A DNA stretch of 63,172 nucleotides, from positions 1-63,172 of the forward strand of contig JASGCW010000016.1 of the NCBI GenBank assembly GCA_030053945.1. The letters run 5' to 3'. Shown one piece after another: positions 11,426 through 21,504 of this stretch. The stretch is from Limnohabitans sp. (GTDB taxonomy: Bacteria; Bacteroidota; Bacteroidia; Flavobacteriales; Flavobacteriaceae). Made by a program: the position numbers and the translations under genes. The first letter of the stretch is position 1, and every line of letters begins with the position of its first letter. The notes below the pieces were generated by a model. It searched no databases. It was given only the letters and a program-made list of their open reading frames with translations, and was not told the origin of the DNA.

Positions 11426-13869
11426 CTCACATCTACATTTATTGAAACTTTTATCGCCCTATATTGAGAAATCGCATCAAAACTATTCAGTATTTTCTGG
11501 ATAGTTTTTTTTGTATTCCCTAAATGCTTTTCTTGAGGTATCTTAATTAAAATCGTTCTTATATACTCATTTCTTATTTTACTTACTGGCGGTTCCTCTG
11601 GACCTAAAACAGGAATATCAAACTGCTGTTTCAACACTTGGTACAACCACATAGCACCTTCTTTTAATTTTTCAAAGTCTTTATGCTTTAATGTTAACCT
11701 AATTAACTTAAAATACGGAGGATATTTATAAATATGCCTTTCAAATAATTGCTCTTTATACATCCCTTCATAATCATTGTTAGTGACATGTTGAATAGTA
11801 TTATGAAGTGGATTGTATGTTTGAATGATTACTTTACCTTTTTTATCACTACGCCCTGCTCTACCAGCAACTTGCGTCATAAGTTGATAACTCCGTTCAA
11901 AGGCTCTAAAATCTGGAAAATACAACATTGAATCTGCATTAAGAATTCCTACCAATGAAACATTATCAAAATCTAACCCTTTAGCAAGCATTTGAGTCCC
12001 AACTAAAATATCGATTTCGCGATTTTTAAAACTATCAATCAATCGCTCGAAGGAATACTTTCCACGTGTAGTATCTTGATCCATTCGTTTTATGTTTTTA
12101 GTTGGAAACAAACTCGCTAATTCTAGCTCTATTTGTTCTGTACCAAAACCTTTGGAGGTCAAATCTATACTTGAGCACGCGTGACAATTAGTCGGCTTTG
12201 CAATGCTATGCCCACAATAATGACAACGTAATTGATTTTTAAATTTATGATAGGTTAAACTCACATCACATTGTGGACATTGTGGTATGTGACCACAAGT
12301 CATACATTCTAATACAGGAGCATAACCACGTCGATTTTGAAATAAAATAATTTGCTCACCATTATAAAGTGCTTCAGTCATTGCATCAATCAAATCTTGG
12401 CTAAAATGACCTGTCATTTTTTTCCGAAAATAACTATCTTTTAAGTCAACTAATTGAATTTCTGGTAAAACAGCATTCCCAAATCTTTCTGTCAACTCAA
12501 CGAAACCATATTTACCACTTTGAGCATTAAAATAGGTCTCTAAACTCGGTGTTGCCGAACCTAAAATTACTTTGGCTTTATGGTAATGTGCCAATATAAT
12601 AGAAGCATCACGTGCGTGATAACGTGGTGCAGGATCTACTTGCTTAAACGTCTGTTCGTGTTCTTCATCTACCACTATGAGACCTAAATTCTGAAATGGT
12701 AAAAACAAAGCAGAACGAGCTCCTATTACAATTTGAGCTTTATCTGAGTTTTCTAAAACCTGATTCCAAACCTCAACACGTTCGTTATTAGAATATTTAG
12801 AATGAAACACAGCTACTTTGTTCCCGAAGTGTTTTACTAATCGAGAAACTAATTGAGTTGTCAAAGCAATTTCGGGTAACAAATACAAAACTTGTTGTCC
12901 TTTTGCTACAAACTCTTCAATTAGTTTAAAATAAACCTCAGTTTTACCTGATGCAGTCACTCCATGTAACAGACAAACCTCTTTTTTCTTAAGTACATCT
13001 TGTATTTGTGACAATGCTTTTTCTTGGGCAGGATTTAAAACAATAGAATTCCCATCTGCTTCTTCAAACGAAATCCTATCGTGTTGCAAATGGTATTCTT
13101 CAAAAATACCTTTATCTATTAATGCTTTGATTATTGTAGAAGAAGTACCTGAAAAATCGGCAAGTTCTTTAACCGAAATCGGCTTTCTTTGTGTGGCATT
13201 CAATTGAAAATAACTCAAAACTAGATTTTTTTGTTTTTGAGCGTTTTTGAGCATCAGCAATAATTCTTCTAACTTTTCTGGCGAACTAAACTCAGGATAC
13301 AAACGAACATAACGAACTAATTTTGGTTTGTATTCTTCCACCATTTCTTCTTGAAGGGAAATGATATTTTTTGACAATAAACTTTGAATTACTGGAAGTA
13401 TTTTCTTTTTATTCAATATCGAAGCTACTTCATTTATTTTCAAGGCTGTTTGTTGCTCTAGTGCTTCCACTATAAGATATTCGTCATCCGATAAATCTTC
13501 TTTTGAAACAACTTCCTTTTTTGCAGAAATTATAGTTTCACTTTCCAGCTGAAGTGCAGAAGGCAATGCACAACGATAAACTTCTCCTATCGAACACATA
13601 TAATAGGATGCTATCCATTTCCAATGTTCTAATTGAGTATTTGTGACAATAGCTTTTTCATCTATAATTTGATGAATTTCTTTTGCCTCATATAAAGTTG
13701 GTGGATTATGATGCTTATCAGCTACAAGTCCAGTATAAAATTTATTCTTTCCAAAAGGGACTGCTATACGCATACCAACTTCTATAAAAGTAAATTCCGC
13801 TTCCGAAACTTTATATGTAAAAGTCTGCGGAAGCGAAATAGGAATAATAACTTCTATAAAATATTGCAT
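11422..13869 (-). CDS. priA: Primosomal replication restart helicase PriA
   Basis: PriA reloads the replisome at stalled forks as a 3'-to-5' helicase. The 815 residues show the N-terminal 3'-DNA-binding domain, Walker A GVTASGKT at about 303-310, DEEH at about 401-404, GSATPS, and the eight-Cys zinc-binding insertion (CMTCGHIPQCPQC, CHYCGH, CHAC). Helicase motif GRAGR follows in VAGRAGRS. The usual GVTGSGKT is GVTASGKT here, a mild change. The gene starts 4 nt after a DUF2147 gene ends and may be cotranscribed with it. Confidence 0.96.
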   Translation of the reverse strand: MQYFIEVIIPISLPQTFTYKVSEAEFTFIEVGMRIAVPFGKNKFYTGLVADKHHNPPTLYEAKEIHQIIDEKAIVTNTQLEHWKWIASYYMCSIGEVYRCALPSALQLESETIISAKKEVVSKEDLSDDEYLIVEALEQQTALKINEVASILNKKKILPVIQSLLSKNIISLQEEMVEEYKPKLVRYVRLYPEFSSPEKLEELLLMLKNAQKQKNLVLSYFQLNATQRKPISVKELADFSGTSSTIIKALIDKGIFEEYHLQHDRISFEEADGNSIVLNPAQEKALSQIQDVLKKKEVCLLHGVTASGKTEVYFKLIEEFVAKGQQVLYLLPEIALTTQLVSRLVKHFGNKVAVFHSKYSNNERVEVWNQVLENSDKAQIVIGARSALFLPFQNLGLIVVDEEHEQTFKQVDPAPRYHARDASIILAHYHKAKVILGSATPSLETYFNAQSGKYGFVELTERFGNAVLPEIQLVDLKDSYFRKKMTGHFSQDLIDAMTEALYNGEQIILFQNRRGYAPVLECMTCGHIPQCPQCDVSLTYHKFKNQLRCHYCGHSIAKPTNCHACSSIDLTSKGFGTEQIELELASLFPTKNIKRMDQDTTRGKYSFERLIDSFKNREIDILVGTQMLAKGLDFDNVSLVGILNADSMLYFPDFRAFERSYQLMTQVAGRAGRSDKKGKVIIQTYNPLHNTIQHVTNNDYEGMYKEQLFERHIYKYPPYFKLIRLTLKHKDFEKLKEGAMWLYQVLKQQFDIPVLGPEEPPVSKIRNEYIRTILIKIPQEKHLGNTKKTIQKILNSFDAISQYRAIKVSINVDVS

Positions 13870-13873
13870 GTAA

Positions 13874-14296
13874 TTACATTCGAATCCAAGTCTGAGAACG
13901 ACCTATCAATGAAAAGCCCAAATAACCACGTACCATAAGTTTATCTTTTCCCTCTAATTTCAACAGACATTTATATAAACTTCCTGATTCTGGGTCAAGA
14001 ATTCTACCTCCGTTATATTCATCGCCATCTTTAGTCAGACCTTTTATAACGACCAAACCAAGCACTGGTTTATTCTTATCCGTTCCTTCACATTTCTCAC
14101 ATTTTTTATCACGCTTTGTAGCATCAAATATTTCGATTACTTTACCAAAAATTTTTCCATTATTCTCAAAAATCTCTACAATAGATTTAGGTTTACCTGT
14201 TTTATCATCAATGGTTTTCCATTTTCCTATAACAGTTTGAGCACTCATTTGCAAACCAACAAACAATAATAAAAGGGCAATTTTCTTCATATTCAA
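13874..14296 (-). CDS. DUF2147 secreted protein
   Basis: The 140-residue protein has a clear signal peptide (KKIALLLLFVGLQMSAQT). The mature region has the DUF2147 features GKWKTIDDKTGKPKSIVEI, a Cys pair in KKCEKCEG and the closing GYLGFSLIGRSQTWIRM. It is probably periplasmic, and no enzymatic activity is established for the family to my knowledge. It overlaps the upstream YihY gene by 4 nt (ATGA), so translation is likely coupled. Confidence 0.85.
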   Translation of the reverse strand: MNMKKIALLLLFVGLQMSAQTVIGKWKTIDDKTGKPKSIVEIFENNGKIFGKVIEIFDATKRDKKCEKCEGTDKNKPVLGLVVIKGLTKDGDEYNGGRILDPESGSLYKCLLKLEGKDKLMVRGYLGFSLIGRSQTWIRM

Positions 14297-15225
14297 TTTT
14301 CTATTTTTTTTAATTTTCTGATTGATGCATCTAATTCAAAACCTAGTAATAAAACCATACAGTTTATCCAAAGATAAAACATAAACACTAAAAGCGTGCC
14401 AATAGAACCGTAAAGTTCGTTATATTTTGAAAACTTCACTACCCAAATCCCAAAAAAATAAGAAGAAAGTGTAATTAAAACAGTCGTAAATACAGAACCT
14501 ATAGTGATTAATCTTTTCTTCTTATTCTGCCTTATCCCATATTTGAATAATATTGATGTTGCTAAAAGTATCATCAAAACAACAAAGATATATCGTCCCA
14601 TTTCTATTAATGAAATCTTATCTGAAACCTTACTAGATACGACATCTTGTATGATGGTTTGTTGTATAATTATCTCTAAAAAAATAATTGATGTAATAGT
14701 TACTATCAAAATTACAGACAATAATAATGAAATTAATAAAGCAACAAAATACTGTCTAAAATAAGCTCTTTTAACCGTTACATGCAAAGAAGTCTCAAAA
14801 CCACTCATAACTGCATTTACACCATTAGTCATCAAAAAAACAGACAAAAATACACCCCAAGAAAGCAATCCTGTCTGACTATTATGTAATATATCATTGA
14901 TAATACTTTCAATAGCATCAAAAGTAGTTGGAGGCACATTTTCTTTTATAAAAATTAAGAAATCCTCTTGGAAACCAGCTATAGGAATATATGGTATGAG
15001 ATTGAGTATAAATAATGCGAACGGAAACAAGGCCATAAAAAAGCTAAATGCAATTGCCGCAGCTCTATAGCTAATCCCTCCTTTTAAAATTCCATTAATA
15101 TAAAACTCAATTAGCTCGTAAAACGACAAACCTTCAAGCCAAGGCAACTTTATGTTGTCCAATATTACCACTAGTTGTTTTACAAGTGGAATTTTCAATA
15201 AAGTATTTTGAATTTCGCTTGACAT
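14293..15225 (-). CDS. YihY/BrkB family inner membrane protein
   Basis: The 310 residues include about six membrane helices and the family signature GGISYRAAAIAFSFFMALFP followed by GVNAVMSGFE and the C-terminal GSIGTLLVFMFYLW. The family was once called ribonuclease BN, but that assignment was withdrawn, and its role is unclear (possibly transport or envelope integrity). It sits 7 nt downstream of nadC and overlaps the next gene, so nadC, this gene, DUF2147 and possibly priA may form one transcript. Confidence 0.88.
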   Translation of the reverse strand: MSSEIQNTLLKIPLVKQLVVILDNIKLPWLEGLSFYELIEFYINGILKGGISYRAAAIAFSFFMALFPFALFILNLIPYIPIAGFQEDFLIFIKENVPPTTFDAIESIINDILHNSQTGLLSWGVFLSVFLMTNGVNAVMSGFETSLHVTVKRAYFRQYFVALLISLLLSVILIVTITSIIFLEIIIQQTIIQDVVSSKVSDKISLIEMGRYIFVVLMILLATSILFKYGIRQNKKKRLITIGSVFTTVLITLSSYFFGIWVVKFSKYNELYGSIGTLLVFMFYLWINCMVLLLGFELDASIRKLKKIEN

Positions 15226-15232
15226 TTATAAT

Positions 15233-16093
15233 TTAATCAATAGCTTTTAATGATAAGTCCATATTATAAACAGAATGTGTCAATGCCCCTGATGAAATAT
15301 AATTTACACCACAGTTTGCATATTCACGAATGGTTTTCTCGTTAATATTTCCAGAGGACTCTGTCAAACATTTATTTCCAATCATTTCAACCGCTTTTCG
15401 GGTATCTTCAAAATTAAAGTTATCGATTAAAACCCTGTAAACTCCTTCAGATTGCAGAATTTCTTCAATTTCAGAAAGATTTCTAGCTTCTACTATAATT
15501 TTTAAATCTAAATTATTCTCTTTAAGATAATTTTTTGTTTTGGAAATAGCTTGAGTTATACCTCCCGCAAAATCGTTGTGATTATCTTTTAGCATTATCA
15601 TATCGTACAATGCAAAACGATGATTCTCTCCTCCTCCTATTTTTACTGCCCATTTTTCACAAGCACGAAAACCAGGGGTAGTTTTACGGGTATCTAATAC
15701 TTTTGTATTGGTTCCTTCAAGCAATTTAACATAAGAATTCGTTTTTGTCGCAATAGCACTCATTCGTTGCATCGAATTAAGCACTAACCGCTCCGCTTTC
15801 AAAATAGATTGCGAACTTCCATAAACATGAAAAACTACGTCTCCGTATTTTACAGGGGTACCATCTTGTATAAAAGTTTCTACTCGCATCGAAGCATCCA
15901 CGTGGTTGAAAATCATCTTGGCAAACTCCACTCCAGCAATGATTCCTTCGTCTTTGACTAACAATTTTGCTTTACCTATAGCAGTTTCAGGAATACAAGC
16001 AAGTGAACTATAATCACCTGGACCTATATCTTCTCGAATTCCGTTTTTTATTATTGCGTTTAATTCTTCTTGAAATTGTGCTTCTGAAATCAT
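15233..16093 (-). CDS. nadC: Nicotinate-nucleotide pyrophosphorylase (carboxylating)
   Basis: NadC converts quinolinate and PRPP to nicotinate mononucleotide in de novo NAD synthesis. Family motifs are EDIGPGDYSS, the LNSMQRMSAIAT helix, LDTRKTTPGFR (PRPP and quinolinate contacts), KIGGGENHRF and the C-terminal NYISSGALTHSV. I prefer the ATG at 16093 (MISEAQF). A longer frame begins at 16150, but a promoter-like sequence (16112-16141) lies inside that extension. NadA and NadB are not in the window. Confidence 0.94.
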   Translation of the reverse strand: MISEAQFQEELNAIIKNGIREDIGPGDYSSLACIPETAIGKAKLLVKDEGIIAGVEFAKMIFNHVDASMRVETFIQDGTPVKYGDVVFHVYGSSQSILKAERLVLNSMQRMSAIATKTNSYVKLLEGTNTKVLDTRKTTPGFRACEKWAVKIGGGENHRFALYDMIMLKDNHNDFAGGITQAISKTKNYLKENNLDLKIIVEARNLSEIEEILQSEGVYRVLIDNFNFEDTRKAVEMIGNKCLTESSGNINEKTIREYANCGVNYISSGALTHSVYNMDLSLKAID

Positions 16094-16111
16094 ATCTTTA
16101 AAATATAGTGC

Positions 16112-16141
16112 TAAAGTAAGGATTTTTATAGTTTGACCCAA
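16112..16141 (-). promoter_or_regulatory. Putative nadC promoter
   Basis: On the minus strand TTG, a 19-bp spacer and TTACTTTA approximate the Bacteroidota promoter. Its location supports the shorter nadC start at 16093. Confidence 0.5.
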
Positions 16142-16170
16142 AAAACACAACGCATTCGTATTTAAAAAAT

Positions 16171-16287
16171 AACCACAGATTCACAGATTAAAATAACCGT
16201 AACTATTCAGAGCTATTACTTAATTTGTAACTATTTAGCCGTCTAATCTTTTTTTAAGCCACAGATTACACAGATTTACACAGATTG
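16171..16287. repeat. Short CACAGATT-type repeats in a gene-free stretch
   Basis: The 318-nt gap between nadC and the metalloprotease terminator contains two clusters of the unit CACAGATT: two copies at about 16174-16189 and three spaced copies at about 16260-16286. Similar strings recur between genes in Bacteroidota genomes, as far as I recall. Nearby is the small perfect hairpin GATACAC-taaa-GTGTATC at about 16341-16358. I see no ORF or RNA gene here. Confidence 0.6.
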
Positions 16288-16380
16288 ATTGGTTTTATCA
16301 TATTAATCTACGGCAGAAGATTTTTAAAACTTGAAAAGAGATACACTAAAGTGTATCGTTTTAACTTTTTGAAACCAATA

Positions 16381-16410
16381 AAAAAGGGAGCTTTTACCTC
16401 CCTTTAAAAA
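16381..16410 (-). terminator. Intrinsic terminator after the metalloprotease gene
   Basis: An 8-bp stem AAAGGGAG / CTCCCTTT with a 7-nt loop has A/T tracts on both sides. On the minus strand it lies immediately after the stop codon of the metalloprotease gene. Confidence 0.8.
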
Positions 16411-16411
16411 A

Positions 16412-19400
16412 CTATTTTTTTACAAATTTTACTTTTTTCATCAAATTATCATCGACTTTAATCTCGACTAAATACATTCCTTGAACAAAACTACTCACAT
16501 CAATATCTAAAGCCGATTGGTTTACTGCATTTTGATAAATCAGCTTACCATCTAATGTATAAATATTTATAGCCAGTTGATTTGAAACACCTGCTTGTAT
16601 CGTAATCATAGAATCCGAAGGGTTTGGAAATAAACTAATTTTGTTTGATTCCGCTATTTCCCCACTATCGTTCTGATTATCATTCGATTTTGAAGCATCG
16701 ACATCATTAATAACTATTTTGCTAGTATCTGAACAAGGCTGAATTTTTGCCCAAACGGTTGAACCATTATTCAAATAAGTACCAGGCTTGAACAAAATAG
16801 AATTTTCACATTTCATAGTTACTTGTTTACCACTTGATACCTGATAATTTGTATTTGACTCTATGGTATTTAATGCTCTATAAGTTATAGAAGTATTAGC
16901 CTCTGGAATAGACAAAGTATAAGCATTTTGACAACCACTGCCACAACTAGGATCAGTAGCAGGTAAAATAGTTACTGTCATTGTCGTCAACGTAGGACTG
17001 GTACATTGTCCAGCAGCTGGCGTAAATGTATAAACCAAACTAGTTGCTGTACTCGACGTAAGTGCCCACGTACCTGTGATGCCATTTGTTGATGTAGTAG
17101 GCAATACTGGTGTAATTCCTAAACATACTGGAGCTACTTGGTCGAATGTAGGAGTAATTGTTGGATTTACTATAATTGTCATTGTAACTGGCAAAGCACA
17201 ATAATTAGCATCTGGTGTAAAAGTATAAGTAGTTGTGGTCAAATTGTTAAGTGCAGGCGACCAACTTCCAGTAATTGAATTGTTGGATGTTGTAGGTAAG
17301 GCTTGTAATACTGAACCAGCACAAATTGGAGCTACTTGAGTAAAGGTTGGCGTTATGTTTGAATCACTAGTAATAGTTTTAGTAACAGTTGATACACAAC
17401 CAGAACTATCTGTAATGACAGCTTGAATAGTGCCTGGTAATTGACTCCAAGTAATCTGCACGCTTGCTTGATTATTTGTTAAAATAGTTCCAGTTCCACT
17501 TAAAATAGACCAAACTACAGTTTGTCCTGTTTGCATCGTTACTGAGTTAAAAGACGTAGCTGTGCCATTTCTAAAACAAGCAGTACTAGTACCTTGAATA
17601 GGAGAAGTAGTTAAAGAGTTAATGGTTACTTGTGTAGTTGCGATAGGAGCACTACTTCCTGCTAGAGTAACTGTAACAGTATATGTGCCACTTCCTGAAA
17701 ATAAGTGTGTTGGTGTATTTAAGGTAGAAGTATTATTAGCAGTACCTGAAGCAGGATCACCAAAATTCCACACAAAACTTGGATTTGTTGGATTAGCCAA
17801 AACATCTGGGAAAAACTTATAAGAACCACAGCCTATTTTGTAGGCACTTATTTTATTCACGATGTAAGCTGTTGACTTTTTTGCGTGTGTAAAATTTGGT
17901 AGATACCTATTATAATAAAAAGGCATGTCGAATTCTATTTTTAAAATATCTTTCTGATTTTGAAATAAATTAGGATTCGAGTTATCTACTTTATTATTTG
18001 GCTTATGAATAACTCCTAGTTCATTTTTATTATTACCATTCAAGTAATAAATTTTGTTATCAGATCCGTAAATAAATTCACAACTAGTAGGTAATAGTTC
18101 GCTGGAAGGGTTGATGTTAATGTTTGGTGTGTCAATATCCATTTGACCTAAATGTGAGTAAACAAGTTTTGAATCTGGACTAAATATATTATAACTATAT
18201 GTGATTGCATTGTCATTAAAAAATGATGTCTCTGAAATGATACCATTATATTTATCAAAGTCAAGTATTAAAGGAGTGTTTGTACTCGCAGAATATAGTA
18301 TTTTGTCTCCATTAGGAGAAATGCATATTCTATCATGTCTAAGAACTGAATAGAAAGGATTGGTGCCACTAATATCCCAATAATTTTTATTTGGTGAAAT
18401 ATTAGGTAAAAGGTAAGTGTTTTTGAGAGTTATTACTCCATTAGTTGTAAACTCAAAAACTCCTATATATCCTTTACCATCCGTTTTTAATAAAGATGAA
18501 ATAATCCAATAGCCACCATCAATTTTTTCAACTACTTGTGTGTCTTTTCCACAGAAAAAAGCGTTGTTTGAAGCTGCTGATGAAGTTACAAAACCTGTTT
18601 GACTTGAAGTTGGAGATATGGCTTGATTAATGGTGGTTGACATAGAAGCCATACCATTATTAATATTTACAATAGAATATCTTATTCCAGCATAATCTTG
18701 TGGAAAAAATGCTGTATTGAGTCCTCTGAATTTATGAATAATGTAATATTGATTTGTATTCACGGGTGACTTTAAAATTATTGATTCAGCACCAAATGCA
18801 CCTTCTCCTATTAACATTGCATTGTTAATTTTAGTAGCAGGATTTAAACCATTGTAAACATCTTTCCCATCTGTAAAAAAAAGAACATTCCCATTGTCGT
18901 CATTTTGTAAATTTATGGTCGCGAATGAGTTATCTAATGGATCTGTGTTCGGACTACTGCCTATACCAGGAAAGTCAATAGTTCCATTTGTTCTAGGTAC
19001 ACCAGAATTAAATTTTAATATATTTTTTAAACTATAATACCAAGTAGATTCATTATTAATAATAGGTGAACAATTATTAACAAATATTTTTTTTGTAGTA
19101 ACGGAACTCGTACCGTTGAAAGTAACAGTAAGAGTTACTGTGTAAAAATTTGTCGAGCTAACATTATATACAGTTGAGGCATTTTCTGAAGTAGAGGTTG
19201 TACTATTGCCAAAATCCCAAGCATAAGTAACACTACCAGGAGGATAACTGGAGCTACTAATAACAGGTTTAAAATACATAGTGCTCCCTGCACATATATT
19301 GTATATATAGTTGTTGTCTGTATTACTTAAACTACCTGTAAAATTAGAGGATACCATATTGTTTGAGCCACAAACTCCTGTGAAAATTAAATTATCCACA

Positions 19401-20401
19401 TCATACAAACTATTTCTATAGTTGATTAGATGAAACAGCATTCTGTCTTTCTGACCATTAGTAAAATGGTTTTTACAGGCATCATAAGTGTAATCCATAT
19501 AATTACTAATGTCATCTACCATTCCATCCCCAGGGCAACTATCTATACTTGATGGGCAACCAAAGTTAGCTTGATATACTGGGGGTGTGTCAGCAACACA
19601 ATCACCCAGAATTTGACCATTAATACCTGAATTGTCATGACACCCTCCTTCAAAAGTATGTTTTAATCCTAAATAATGACCTACTTCGTGAACTAAAACT
19701 TTACCTTGTTGATAGTTAGTAGTAAGATTATAACTAGAAGAGCTATTTTCTCCAAAATATCTATAATCCATTACTACTCCATCAAGATAAGTAGAAGCGT
19801 TAGGAAAGTAAGAATATCCACCTATATTAGAATTATTTCCATTAATGCTTTTAACTACCCAAATTTTAAAAAATTTATCTTTTGATAAAATTGTACTTGT
19901 ACCATTGACTAACATTTGTTCTTGAAAAGAAGTAGTAGTATGATTTGCGATAGATGCATTATTTACATGTATAATTCCAGGAGTAGTTGAGCTTGCTGTT
20001 GGTAAATTGCCCGCAGCTTCTAATAATGTCTGCCCACCTGCTTTTGTTGCTAGACAAAAATTCATTCCACTCCCACTAAAATAAGTGTTAAGTACTGTAA
20101 GTTGAGATTGAACCTGTGCATCTGAAATATTACTATTTACACCTAGAGGTTGATTATCATGCACTACATAAACAATTACTGGAATGGTAAAATTTGTTTG
20201 AACAGCTTTATTTGTTGTTTTATTTTTTTCAGCAAATTGCCTTATACGTTCATTCATTTCTTTCATACGAATAGAAAGAGAAGGGTCTTTTTTAACTAAT
20301 TCTTGAAAAACCACATCAGAGTGACAAAATTTAGTAAGAGGTTTATTTTGCCCATAAGTTACATAACTTATTAAAGCAAATAATAAAATTATTTTTTTCA
20401 A
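16412..20401 (-). CDS. Secreted M43-type metalloprotease with PKD domains and T9SS tail
   Basis: The 1329-residue protein begins with a signal peptide ending near YGQ. It carries a zinc-metalloprotease domain with HEVGHYLGLKH at residues 238-248 and a Met-turn NYMDY near 300-304, as in the pappalysin/cytophagalysin (M43) family. PKD-like domains follow near 390-445 (YAWDFGNS) and in the 900s (FVWNFGDP). A long middle part may be a beta-propeller-like region. The last 75 residues are a type IX sorting domain (SLFPNPSD, GMYLVEIK, KKVKFVKK). It should be exported by T9SS and placed on the surface or released as a protease or adhesin. Activity is inferred. Confidence 0.9.
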   Translation of the reverse strand: MKKIILLFALISYVTYGQNKPLTKFCHSDVVFQELVKKDPSLSIRMKEMNERIRQFAEKNKTTNKAVQTNFTIPVIVYVVHDNQPLGVNSNISDAQVQSQLTVLNTYFSGSGMNFCLATKAGGQTLLEAAGNLPTASSTTPGIIHVNNASIANHTTTSFQEQMLVNGTSTILSKDKFFKIWVVKSINGNNSNIGGYSYFPNASTYLDGVVMDYRYFGENSSSSYNLTTNYQQGKVLVHEVGHYLGLKHTFEGGCHDNSGINGQILGDCVADTPPVYQANFGCPSSIDSCPGDGMVDDISNYMDYTYDACKNHFTNGQKDRMLFHLINYRNSLYDVDNLIFTGVCGSNNMVSSNFTGSLSNTDNNYIYNICAGSTMYFKPVISSSSYPPGSVTYAWDFGNSTTSTSENASTVYNVSSTNFYTVTLTVTFNGTSSVTTKKIFVNNCSPIINNESTWYYSLKNILKFNSGVPRTNGTIDFPGIGSSPNTDPLDNSFATINLQNDDNGNVLFFTDGKDVYNGLNPATKINNAMLIGEGAFGAESIILKSPVNTNQYYIIHKFRGLNTAFFPQDYAGIRYSIVNINNGMASMSTTINQAISPTSSQTGFVTSSAASNNAFFCGKDTQVVEKIDGGYWIISSLLKTDGKGYIGVFEFTTNGVITLKNTYLLPNISPNKNYWDISGTNPFYSVLRHDRICISPNGDKILYSASTNTPLILDFDKYNGIISETSFFNDNAITYSYNIFSPDSKLVYSHLGQMDIDTPNININPSSELLPTSCEFIYGSDNKIYYLNGNNKNELGVIHKPNNKVDNSNPNLFQNQKDILKIEFDMPFYYNRYLPNFTHAKKSTAYIVNKISAYKIGCGSYKFFPDVLANPTNPSFVWNFGDPASGTANNTSTLNTPTHLFSGSGTYTVTVTLAGSSAPIATTQVTINSLTTSPIQGTSTACFRNGTATSFNSVTMQTGQTVVWSILSGTGTILTNNQASVQITWSQLPGTIQAVITDSSGCVSTVTKTITSDSNITPTFTQVAPICAGSVLQALPTTSNNSITGSWSPALNNLTTTTYTFTPDANYCALPVTMTIIVNPTITPTFDQVAPVCLGITPVLPTTSTNGITGTWALTSSTATSLVYTFTPAAGQCTSPTLTTMTVTILPATDPSCGSGCQNAYTLSIPEANTSITYRALNTIESNTNYQVSSGKQVTMKCENSILFKPGTYLNNGSTVWAKIQPCSDTSKIVINDVDASKSNDNQNDSGEIAESNKISLFPNPSDSMITIQAGVSNQLAINIYTLDGKLIYQNAVNQSALDIDVSSFVQGMYLVEIKVDDNLMKKVKFVKK

Positions 20402-20433
20402 AATTACTTTTATTTAAATTGAGATTTAAAAAA

Positions 20434-21339
20434 TCACTTTCTTTCAATTAACTTGTTCACAAGTACTTTTAACTCTTCAATTTCTTTAGCTTGCTTCTCG
20501 TTGATTTTATTTTGCTCAATGATATAAAGCGTAAGTTCTTCTATTTTTTCTTGTTGTTTTTTAGAAATGTCGCCTAATAACAAACCGTTGCTTTCTATCT
20601 CACAAGCACTAGGCACATTAATTAAGTGTCCTTTTTCTTTAATATTTTTTTCTACCTCTTCAAGTGTTGGCAACTTATATTCTTTTTCAAAAACATAATC
20701 AGGCCATCCTACTAGGTCCACTTTTACTTCTTTTGTGTGTATTAATCCATTTACAGCCAGTTTATCTGTTGCTGGAATAGGACTACTTCCCATACCTATG
20801 CCTATGTTTCCGATATTGTCGATTCGCATTTGGACTTTTTCCGTGTGTGGAGTTGCACCCGAATTTCCAGTAGAAAGCTTAATATCACCATTTGAATCAT
20901 TTGTGATAATCAAACTTCCTGAAGTTTGCCCTCTTAAAACCAAGTCTCCAACAATACCGTTTTTAGTATAACAACCATTACATTTTACTGCTGCCATAAC
21001 AATCTTACTACCAACTCCTGCTACATCAATAGAAGCAAAAACGGGATCTGAAGATTGCACTAAAATTGATTTATTACTTTTTATTCCCCAAAAATTTGGA
21101 TTTGAATTCTCCTCAAAAGATGTAACATCCGCACCAATTACAAGAGTACCTGTCTCAATTTGAGATCTTCCATTCACTTTAAATTTAAAAGAACTAAAAG
21201 TTGGCAAAGCGGTATATCCTATACCTACTGCCCCTGTTCTAAATATCTGAGAAGTTATTGAAGTTCCTGTAGGATTCCATTGAGTGAATCCAAAATTACT
21301 TGTCAATGCTAAAACTAAAATTAAAAATGTTTTTTTCAT
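20434..21339 (-). CDS. Secreted tail-fibre-like surface protein
   Basis: From the ATG at 21339 the 301-residue protein has a signal peptide (MKKTFLILVLALTSNFGFTQ) and repetitive, glycine-rich beta segments (GAVGIGY, VNGRSQIETGTLVIG, IDNIGNIGIGMG). A C-terminal module follows, with VFEKEYKLPTLEEVEKNI, GHLINVPSA and a closing coiled coil. That tail resembles the intramolecular-chaperone-like ends common in Bacteroidota fibre proteins. A longer frame starts at 21399, but the promoter at 21360-21389 excludes it. It lies 32 nt upstream of the metalloprotease gene and is probably cotranscribed. Confidence 0.7.
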   Translation of the reverse strand: MKKTFLILVLALTSNFGFTQWNPTGTSITSQIFRTGAVGIGYTALPTFSSFKFKVNGRSQIETGTLVIGADVTSFEENSNPNFWGIKSNKSILVQSSDPVFASIDVAGVGSKIVMAAVKCNGCYTKNGIVGDLVLRGQTSGSLIITNDSNGDIKLSTGNSGATPHTEKVQMRIDNIGNIGIGMGSSPIPATDKLAVNGLIHTKEVKVDLVGWPDYVFEKEYKLPTLEEVEKNIKEKGHLINVPSACEIESNGLLLGDISKKQQEKIEELTLYIIEQNKINEKQAKEIEELKVLVNKLIERK

Positions 21340-21359
21340 AAATTTATTTATTAAGGTTA

Positions 21360-21389
21360 CAAAAGTAATTAAATAACGAGAACCAACAA
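21360..21389 (-). promoter_or_regulatory. Consensus promoter for the surface protein/protease genes
   Basis: On the minus strand TTG, a 19-bp spacer and a perfect TACTTTTG element lie about 20 nt before the ATG at 21339. The match is nearly as good as that of the rpsF promoter. Confidence 0.75.
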
Positions 21390-21504
21390 CCAATATCAAT
21401 TTAGAAGTATATTATTCACTCTAATATCACATATCTAGAAAAAATTTATGAATCAATCCGTATTAAAATTAAAGTGATTTGTATTTTTGCTATTTTATTG
21501 AAAA

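Noticed and set aside
16094..16150. Longer nadC start at 16150
   Set aside because: The extra 19 residues contain a promoter-like sequence and resemble no NadC N-terminus, so the ATG at 16093 is preferred.
17622..17822. Antisense reading frame inside the metalloprotease gene
   Set aside because: It lies opposite the PKD region of a well supported gene, has no start signals and shows low-complexity Val/Pro composition from reverse reading.
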